From GCA-2693325 sp964011675 (GTDB lineage Bacteria; Latescibacterota; UBA2968; UBA8231): a stretch of 11,817 bases of DNA. This document shows, piece by piece, positions 7,122 to 11,817 of this stretch. Each line of letters begins with the position of its first letter. Positions within the stretch are counted from its first letter, which is position 1. Made by a program: the position numbers and the translations under genes. The DNA is taken from assembly GCA_964011675.1 (NCBI GenBank), contig CAXGPR010000099.1:1-11817 (forward strand), in the 5' to 3' direction. The notes beneath the pieces were generated by a model. The model saw only the letters and a program-made list of their open reading frames with translations, ran no database searches and had not been told where the DNA came from.

Positions 7122-8060
7122 CTCTTGAATGAAACCCTCTACGCTGAAGTAGCGAAAACCAGTATCGCAAAATAGGGTAACCACACGCTGATCTCCCTTC
7201 ATTTTCTTTGCAATTTGGCGACTGGCCGCAACATTTGCTCCCGAGGAAGGCCCCAACAGTAGACCCTCTTCTCGAGCGAGGCGACGCGCGTAGTAAAAGG
7301 CTTCGTCATCTTCGACAGGAATGACTTGATCGATCAAACGCTGCTCGAGGACTTCCGGGACAAAACCGGCCCCAATCCCTTGGATCCCGTGAAGACCGGG
7401 CTGCCCGCCGCTCAAAACAGAGGAATCAGCCGGTTCGACGGCAACAATTTGTAAACCGGGGATTGCCTCTTTTAAGACCGAACCCACTCCCGTAATTGTA
7501 CCACCGGTGCCAACGCCTGCGACAAAGGCATCTAATTTACCTTCTGTAGCTTCTAAAATCTCACGTGCCGTCGTCTGCCGATGTGCTTCAGGATTGGCCT
7601 GATTATGAAACTGCTGCGGCATAAAATAATGAGATGGATCAGCTGCGACGATCTCTTCGGCCCGAGCAATCGCTCCTGCCATATCGTCAAGGGAAGACGT
7701 CAACTCTAACTCGGCTCCATAACTGGCCATAACGAGACGACGCTCGACGCTCATATTCTCCGGCATAGTGAGCACGAGGCGGTATCCCATAGCCGCAGCC
7801 GCCATAGATAAGGCAATACCCGTATTCCCACTTGTAGGTTCAACAATAGTCATTCCAAAACGCAGCAAACCCTCCGCTTCAGCAGCCCGAATCATGCTTA
7901 TACCGATCCGATCCTTTACACTACCGGCCGGGTTCCGCGATTCTAATTTCCCGTATATAGTAGCTCCATCAGCTAGTCCCACTCGCTGTAGTTTGATCAG
8001 CGGCGTATTTCCGACGGTATCGAGTATGTTATCCGCCGTTTTCAGAGGCTCTGCTTCCAT
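7104..8060 (-). CDS. cysK: Cysteine synthase (O-acetylserine sulfhydrylase)
   Basis: A 318-aa cytosolic PLP enzyme (fold type II) that makes cysteine from O-acetylserine and sulfide. The PLP Schiff-base lysine is Lys49 in NPAGSVKDR. The substrate/asparagine loop TSGNTG is at 76-81 and the phosphate-binding GTGGT at 184-188. MPENMSVERR (99-108), HGIQGIGAGFVP (224-235) and GPSSGAN (270-276) are all family blocks. HGIQGIGAGF favours CysK over CysM, though CysM or a cystathionine-synthase-like role is not excluded. The ATG has AAGAAGG about 12 nt upstream. The gene starts 35 nt after the stop of the DNA methyltransferase on the same strand, so the two may share a transcript. Its last codons (ESAKKE) overlap the 3' end of the convergent protease gene, and no terminator hairpin is visible there. 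Confidence 0.96.
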   Translation of the reverse strand: MEAEPLKTADNILDTVGNTPLIKLQRVGLADGATIYGKLESRNPAGSVKDRIGISMIRAAEAEGLLRFGMTIVEPTSGNTGIALSMAAAAMGYRLVLTMPENMSVERRLVMASYGAELELTSSLDDMAGAIARAEEIVAADPSHYFMPQQFHNQANPEAHRQTTAREILEATEGKLDAFVAGVGTGGTITGVGSVLKEAIPGLQIVAVEPADSSVLSGGQPGLHGIQGIGAGFVPEVLEQRLIDQVIPVEDDEAFYYARRLAREEGLLLGPSSGANVAASRQIAKKMKGDQRVVTLFCDTGFRYFSVEGFIQESAKKE

Positions 8061-8095
8061 TATACACTGCCTTCTTTATTATCCATAGTACGAAC

Positions 8096-9643
8096 TTAAT
8101 CCGCACCTACCATCTCGACAAGAGCACGCTCAGAAAGCTCTCCACTCACATATCGCTGAAGATCATTTACGATTACGCGGAATGCACTTTCTCCGCGCGT
8201 ACGCGCCTGAGGAGATCTATCCCGCAAACGATGCCAGGGCAAAACTTCCCTAAGGTAGCGCGCCTCAATAGCGCTCTGTGCCGCGCGATCAGCTTGGACA
8301 ATCCTTAGTGAGCGAATCTCGCCAAAGTTAATGTTGGGCGTTCCAACGCCGTTTATAAGCGCTGATATCTGCCCCCATCCGAAGGACGTCTTGAAAAACA
8401 GCCATGTATAATAAGGATTGATTCCACTGAGCCGCACTAAGTCGACAAAACAGCCGACGTTTGCCTTTCCTGATCCCGCGTATACAGCCATCCTATTGCG
8501 ACCCAAAGAGCCCGCACCCGATCGCGGAAAAAGTAGGTCCCCTGCCTGCACTCTGCTTCTCTCTGGGTCAAATTCACCGCAGGACTTAACTCGCATCAAT
8601 CCGGTTTCGTCGAGCCCGGTCTCAACGATATCTCCCTGACGAATTATCGGCGTGCCTTCCTCAACGAGGTTGGGCCTCTTACCCGTCACAATTGGACCAT
8701 AGGTGAGATGTTCTATGAAAGATCCTAGCGACTGAGTGGGAAAATTCCTATTAAGTTGGCGCACCAGCGATATCCCCCGCCAGTATCCTATATCCCATCG
8801 CTTGCTAGAAAGCGAACTTTGGCTCACTCGACACACCGTTAGCAGATTTCCTTTCCTCCGTTCGACCTGCGCCAAAAAAGCGGAAACTGTTGGCTGTTTC
8901 ACTTCGACTCTGGGTTTGTATAAGCAGACAAAATTCTTTTTACCCTCGCGTCCTTTTTTAAAAATAACTGCAACAGTTTTTGCATTGAGACCCTTACCCC
9001 TAAAAACAGAAAGGGGCAATTCAATAATTTCTTTAAGGGTTAAATTGCTTAGCAGTTGCTCCCGCGCTGACTGTAGTCTTGCGTTTGCTAAGATGCCTTC
9101 CGGCAAAACGAGCACTCCCCACCCTCCCGGCCTGAGAACCTGCAATGCTCGTTCAACAAATAGTAACTCAATAGGGAAGCTGTCCCTGTTTTCACCGAGC
9201 CCTTGCCATAGTGGGAAGCGATCGGCTAACGCACACGAATCCGGATCGCCCATAGCCGCACAGAATTTCGATATTCTTCCAAAGGGTGGATTACCAACAA
9301 CGACGTCAAATGTATCATCCTCGACTCCGTCAAAAATACCCAATAACCCATCACCGGTATAAGACATTCCCGAACGATCAGCCCATCTTTCGTCTATTTC
9401 AATCCCATACATATCGCAAGGACGCACCGTACCGCTCTCGATGAGGACGTCTAACCATATACCCGCTCCAGCCGCTAAATCAATGGCGCGTATCTTCTGG
9501 TTTGCCTGAGCTATATATCGCTTTTGCACTATGCGCCAAAGCGCAAGAACCACGTTCCGAGGTGTAAAATACTGTGCTAATTCGACGTTTAGCTCAAGTT
9601 TGTCTCCCAGCCGACTCAACTTCTTGTCTCCACCGTTACACAC
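8096..9643 (-). CDS. N6-adenine DNA methyltransferase fused to an HsdS-like target recognition domain
   Basis: About 515 aa. The N-terminal half is a gamma-class adenine MTase: QYFTP (26-30, motif X), the SAM loop IDLAAGAGIWL (56-66, motif I, normally DPACGSG-like), catalytic NPPF (120-123, motif IV) and LRPGGWGVLVLPEGIL (172-187). Residue numbers count from a TTG at 9649. The C-terminal half (about 288-455) resembles one TRD of a type I specificity subunit: IIRQGDIV, VQAGDLLFPRSGAGSLGR, VGCFVDLVRL, YYTWLFFKT and GVGTPNINFGEIRSL, followed by a helical tail. There is no nuclease domain, since only about 25 residues precede motif X. A GTG start at 9643 is preferred because GGGAG (9655-9651) sits 7 nt upstream; the TTG at 9649 would leave 1 nt. 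It probably acts as a solitary methylase or the M-S part of a split system. cysK follows after 35 nt. The recognition sequence cannot be read from the protein. Confidence 0.88.
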   Translation of the reverse strand: MCNGGDKKLSRLGDKLELNVELAQYFTPRNVVLALWRIVQKRYIAQANQKIRAIDLAAGAGIWLDVLIESGTVRPCDMYGIEIDERWADRSGMSYTGDGLLGIFDGVEDDTFDVVVGNPPFGRISKFCAAMGDPDSCALADRFPLWQGLGENRDSFPIELLFVERALQVLRPGGWGVLVLPEGILANARLQSAREQLLSNLTLKEIIELPLSVFRGKGLNAKTVAVIFKKGREGKKNFVCLYKPRVEVKQPTVSAFLAQVERRKGNLLTVCRVSQSSLSSKRWDIGYWRGISLVRQLNRNFPTQSLGSFIEHLTYGPIVTGKRPNLVEEGTPIIRQGDIVETGLDETGLMRVKSCGEFDPERSRVQAGDLLFPRSGAGSLGRNRMAVYAGSGKANVGCFVDLVRLSGINPYYTWLFFKTSFGWGQISALINGVGTPNINFGEIRSLRIVQADRAAQSAIEARYLREVLPWHRLRDRSPQARTRGESAFRVIVNDLQRYVSGELSERALVEMVGAD

Positions 9644-9649
9644 AAGCAA

Positions 9650-10247
9650 TCTCCCTACACCTCAAAAAAATTAAGGCTTTTTAAAACCAAAACATTATGA
9701 CCTTTAAAAAATGGCACACTTACTTCCACTGTGCTATCACAACTCATTCACTTTTTACGTTTGAATGCCAAATAAGATGCTATGTAAAAGCTTAAAATAA
9801 ACCCAATATAAATTAATTTGCTCTTAGTAGACCGCTGGTTTAAGAGCCCAATTTAACTCTGAACTAAACGGTCACGGCCCACCTGACAGCGCGGATTGCT
9901 GGCAACCTCACTTACAGCGTGGGGAAAAAGAAACGTCTTTTTTTGATATAATTTTTTGGCAGTAAGCCGCTAAGTCTCTTTCCCAATAATTACACAAGGA
10001 AATTCCTATTTTGCCGATTGACGCTTCAACAACCGCACTTGGCGCGATGCGAACAAAGACCATCATAAAACGACATCTAGGCACACGACCGACAAAAGAA
10101 CGCGACGAACCGAAAAAACCATCAACCAATTCGTTTATAACACAGGAAAAAAAGTCGCTCACGGCAGCTTAATGTGCACCTGGCGCGGGGGGTCGGGTGC
10201 AGTCAGAAGGTGAATGGGACGCGCCGCCCCATGCCCACCGCGTCATT
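9650..10247. other. 598-bp A/T-rich gap with no convincing gene
   Basis: Lies upstream of the methyltransferase and beyond the thiolase stop. The only long frame is 9908-10162 on the minus strand (84 aa with a GTG start and no SD). Its product is not recognisable and I treat it as doubtful. A perfect -10 word TATAAT lies at 9947-9952 on the plus strand but lacks a -35. At 10173-10199 TGCACC and GGTGCA form a weak hairpin just past the thiolase stop without a T tract. I see no tRNA, no insertion-sequence ends and no array. Confidence 0.5.
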
Positions 10248-11429
10248 TTATTCATAGCGTTCGAAGAGAACGGCGATACCCATTCCCCCACCAATACAAA
10301 GTGAGGCCACACCAAAACGCTCCTTACTACGCGCCATTTCGTGCAGGAGCGTCGTGGCCACGCGTGCACCGCTTGCACCCACAGCGTGGCCCATCGCAAT
10401 GGCGCCACCATTGACATTGACGCGTGTCCAATCCAAATCCAACTCGCGCCCAACGGCCAGACTCTGCGCAGCAAAGGCCTCGTTAAGTTCGACGCGCCCT
10501 ATGCGATCCAAGATTAGATCTGCCCGCTTCAAAAGGGTCCGAATGGCAGGAACTGGTCCAATACCCATGACGCGGGGATCAACTCCCGCACTTACCACGT
10601 CTCGAACATAAGCTAGGGGCTTAAGTCCAGAGGACCGAGCAGTCTCTGCACGCATCAGTAATAGAAGGGCGGCTCCATCATTAATCCCGGAAGCATTGCC
10701 GGCCGTTACTGTACCTTCTTTTTTAAAAGCAGACTTCAACGCGCCGAGTTCCTCTATCGTCACTTCAGGGCGCGGATGCTCGTCCACAGAATAGACCATT
10801 TTCCCCTTCTTATCCGCTACGACCACTGGTACGATCTCAGAGTCAAATCGCCCCTCCGACTGAGCCTGTCCCCAGCGCCGCTGACTCTCGACCGCAAAGT
10901 CGTCTTGCATTACCCGGTCGATGCTATACTGCTCGGCTAAATTCTCTGCCGTCATACCCATATGGCAATCGTAAAAACAGTCCCACAGACCGTCTAATAG
11001 CATCATGTCCTCAATCGACCCGTGACCTAGTCGTTGCCCCCAGCGGGCCCCAGGCAACACATAAGGCACTTGGCTCATATTCTCCATGCCCCCTGCTAAT
11101 ACAACATCTGCTGAACCCACCTGAAGCGCCTGCCAAGCTAAACCCACAGATTTCAACCCAGAGCCACATAACTTATTGATTGTCATAGCCGGTACTTCAT
11201 GAGGTAATTGAGCGGAGAGAGCAGCCTGTCGAGCCGGATTGGCCCGCGCTCCACCTTGGTAAACCATGCCCATTATCACCTCGTCAATATCCTCTCCCTT
11301 TAGGCTTGAACGAACGAGGCATTGCTTTATGAGAAGCGATGCCAATTCGACGGCGGAAAAGCCCTTAAAACAGCCTCCAAAACGTCCCGTTGCCGTGCGC
11401 ACGGCGTCTACAACCACTACATCTTTCAT
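10248..11429 (-). CDS. atoB: Acetyl-CoA C-acetyltransferase (thiolase)
   Basis: A 393-aa cytosolic thiolase, the usual length of the family. The nucleophile Cys88 is in INKLCGSGLKS. GGMENMSQVPYVLPGAR (113-129) and MGMTAENLAEQY (157-168) are typical of the biosynthetic acetoacetyl-CoA type. Asn316 is in NEAFAAQ, His348 in GGAIAMGHAVGASGAR, and the acid/base Cys378 in CIGGGMG. All catalytic residues are present. The third motif reads GHAVG where most relatives have GHPxG, an Ala for the conserved Pro. It condenses two acetyl-CoA to acetoacetyl-CoA or, in reverse, cleaves it; a broader beta-oxidation thiolase is the alternative. The ATG has only a weak GTGAG upstream. It is transcribed away from the small membrane-protein gene. 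Confidence 0.95.
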   Translation of the reverse strand: MKDVVVVDAVRTATGRFGGCFKGFSAVELASLLIKQCLVRSSLKGEDIDEVIMGMVYQGGARANPARQAALSAQLPHEVPAMTINKLCGSGLKSVGLAWQALQVGSADVVLAGGMENMSQVPYVLPGARWGQRLGHGSIEDMMLLDGLWDCFYDCHMGMTAENLAEQYSIDRVMQDDFAVESQRRWGQAQSEGRFDSEIVPVVVADKKGKMVYSVDEHPRPEVTIEELGALKSAFKKEGTVTAGNASGINDGAALLLLMRAETARSSGLKPLAYVRDVVSAGVDPRVMGIGPVPAIRTLLKRADLILDRIGRVELNEAFAAQSLAVGRELDLDWTRVNVNGGAIAMGHAVGASGARVATTLLHEMARSKERFGVASLCIGGGMGIAVLFERYE

Positions 11430-11445
11430 ATTGCACTCACTTGCA

Positions 11446-11474
11446 TTGACGATATGCCGTATTATTTCTATTTT
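11446..11474 (+). promoter_or_regulatory. Candidate sigma70-like promoter for the small membrane protein and tRNA-Ala
   Basis: TTGACG (11446-11451), a 17-nt spacer, then TATTTT (11469-11474). It sits about 30 nt upstream of the 76-aa reading frame and could serve both that gene and the tRNA. The 8-bp word TGCCGTAT occurs twice nearby, at 11455-11462 inside the spacer and at 11485-11492 just before the SD. This could be an operator pair or chance. Confidence 0.5.
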
Positions 11475-11502
11475 TCAGTATCATTGCCGTATGGAGGTGT
11501 GA

Positions 11503-11733
11503 ATGGCCTGGGAAAAAAGCAAACCGTTTTTGGAAAAAGTGCAGATCAGCAGCATCGTTCTCTACTTAGTATGCCTCGGCGGATATGCAATTCCTGTTGA
11601 CACTTTACACGAAGCATACGACACGATTCGCGCCGATATTTTTGGTTTCACTTTCTTCTCGCTCTTTATCGCCTCAACGGTCCTACTAACCTTTGAGAAA
11701 GACGATTCGTCCGAGGGAACGGCAAAGCAGTGA
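11503..11733 (+). CDS. Small two-helix inner-membrane protein of unknown function
   Basis: 76 aa, not recognised. It has a short charged N-terminus (MAWEKSKPFLEK), a first hydrophobic helix at about 14-32 (ending GGYAIPV), a short acidic/polar loop with DTLHEAYDTIRAD, a second hydrophobic helix at about 45-64 (IFGFTFFSLFIASTVLLTF), and an acidic polar tail. This predicts a helical hairpin in the cytoplasmic membrane with both ends on the same side. A strong SD, GGAGGT (11493-11498), sits just upstream of ATG 11503, and a promoter-like sequence precedes it, so it is very likely a real gene. The stop is 6 nt before tRNA-Ala, suggesting one transcript processed by RNase P. Confidence 0.8.
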   Translation: MAWEKSKPFLEKVQISSIVLYLVCLGGYAIPVDTLHEAYDTIRADIFGFTFFSLFIASTVLLTFEKDDSSEGTAKQ

Positions 11734-11739
11734 TGAAGT

Positions 11740-11815
11740 GGGGCTGTAGCTCAGTTGGGAGAGCGCGGGCTTTGCAAGCCTGAGGTCGTCGGTTCGATCC
11801 CGTCCAGCTCCACCA
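11740..11815 (+). tRNA. tRNA-Ala (anticodon UGC)
   Basis: A complete 76-nt cloverleaf with encoded CCA. The acceptor stem GGGGCTG pairs with CAGCTCC and contains the G3:U70 wobble that marks tRNA-Ala. The D arm is GCTC/GAGC. The anticodon stem CGGGC/GCCTG holds the loop TTTGCAA with anticodon TGC at 11773-11775. The T loop is TTCGATC, the discriminator is A11812 and CCA is 11813-11815. The T stem (GTCGG/CCGTC) has one U-U mismatch at its second pair, which is unusual. No ribosomal RNA is visible in the 2 nt left after it. Confidence 0.97.
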
Positions 11816-11817
11816 TT

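Noticed and set aside
8736..9362. 208-codon open frame on the plus strand
   Set aside because: It is antisense to the methyltransferase, which has clear motifs in its own frame. No SD and no domain.
9947..9952. Perfect -10 word TATAAT on the plus strand
   Set aside because: No -35 at 16-18 nt upstream (the site is A-rich) and no plus-strand gene downstream.
1..11817. CRISPR arrays, insertion sequences, integrases, toxin-antitoxin pairs, prophage genes
   Set aside because: I looked for spaced direct repeats, transposase or integrase motifs and small toxin-antitoxin pairs on both strands and found none.

Overview
The window is bacterial. It carries leaderless ORFs with Shine-Dalgarno sites, intrinsic terminators and a tRNA gene with encoded CCA. 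Base composition looks moderate by eye. A secreted metalloprotease ends in an NPFN...GVY...KLLLLR module of the FlgD-Ig / type IX sorting kind. That module is common in Bacteroidota-Ignavibacteria-KSB1-Latescibacterota-like lineages, so a diderm bacterium of the wider FCB neighbourhood, possibly an uncultured one, is the best guess. This placement is inference, not proof.

Left part (1-3180), all on the minus strand: a terminator, trmB (tRNA m7G46 methyltransferase), another terminator, then a sulfur-transfer run read right to left. The run is an A-type Fe-S carrier (iscA-like), a wrecked cysteine desulfurase (iscS/nifS) starting 3 nt after it, and a rhodanese-MoeB fusion that ends in a strong terminator. 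The desulfurase is a clear pseudogene with in-frame stops, a lost lysine region and two internal deletions. The carrier gene and the E1-like gene beside it are intact.

Middle part: 3179-4024 holds no convincing gene, but it has a good sigma70-like promoter pointing toward iscA. At 4025-7121 (plus strand) two overlapping genes for exported proteins follow. The first is a small uncharacterised secreted protein. The second is an 854-aa matrixin-type zinc metalloprotease with a carboxypeptidase-regulatory-like domain, a seven-repeat YVTN beta-propeller and the C-terminal sorting-like module. Its 3' end overlaps convergently with cysK.

Right part: cysK (cysteine synthase) lies 35 nt downstream of a DNA adenine methyltransferase whose C-terminus is an HsdS-like target recognition domain. 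This is an M-S fusion with no nuclease in view. A roughly 600-bp A/T-rich stretch without a convincing gene separates it from an acetyl-CoA acetyltransferase (thiolase). Diverging from the thiolase is a 76-aa two-helix membrane protein with its own promoter, followed 6 nt later by a complete tRNA-Ala(UGC) at the window's end.

Theme: sulfur and Fe-S trafficking (iscA, dead desulfurase, rhodanese-MoeB, cysK) mixed with housekeeping genes and two accessory units (the secreted protease pair and the solitary methyltransferase). I did not find a clear-cut new defence or mobile system. The most unusual items are the M-S fused methyltransferase, the protease pair and the desulfurase ruin inside an otherwise intact sulfur operon.
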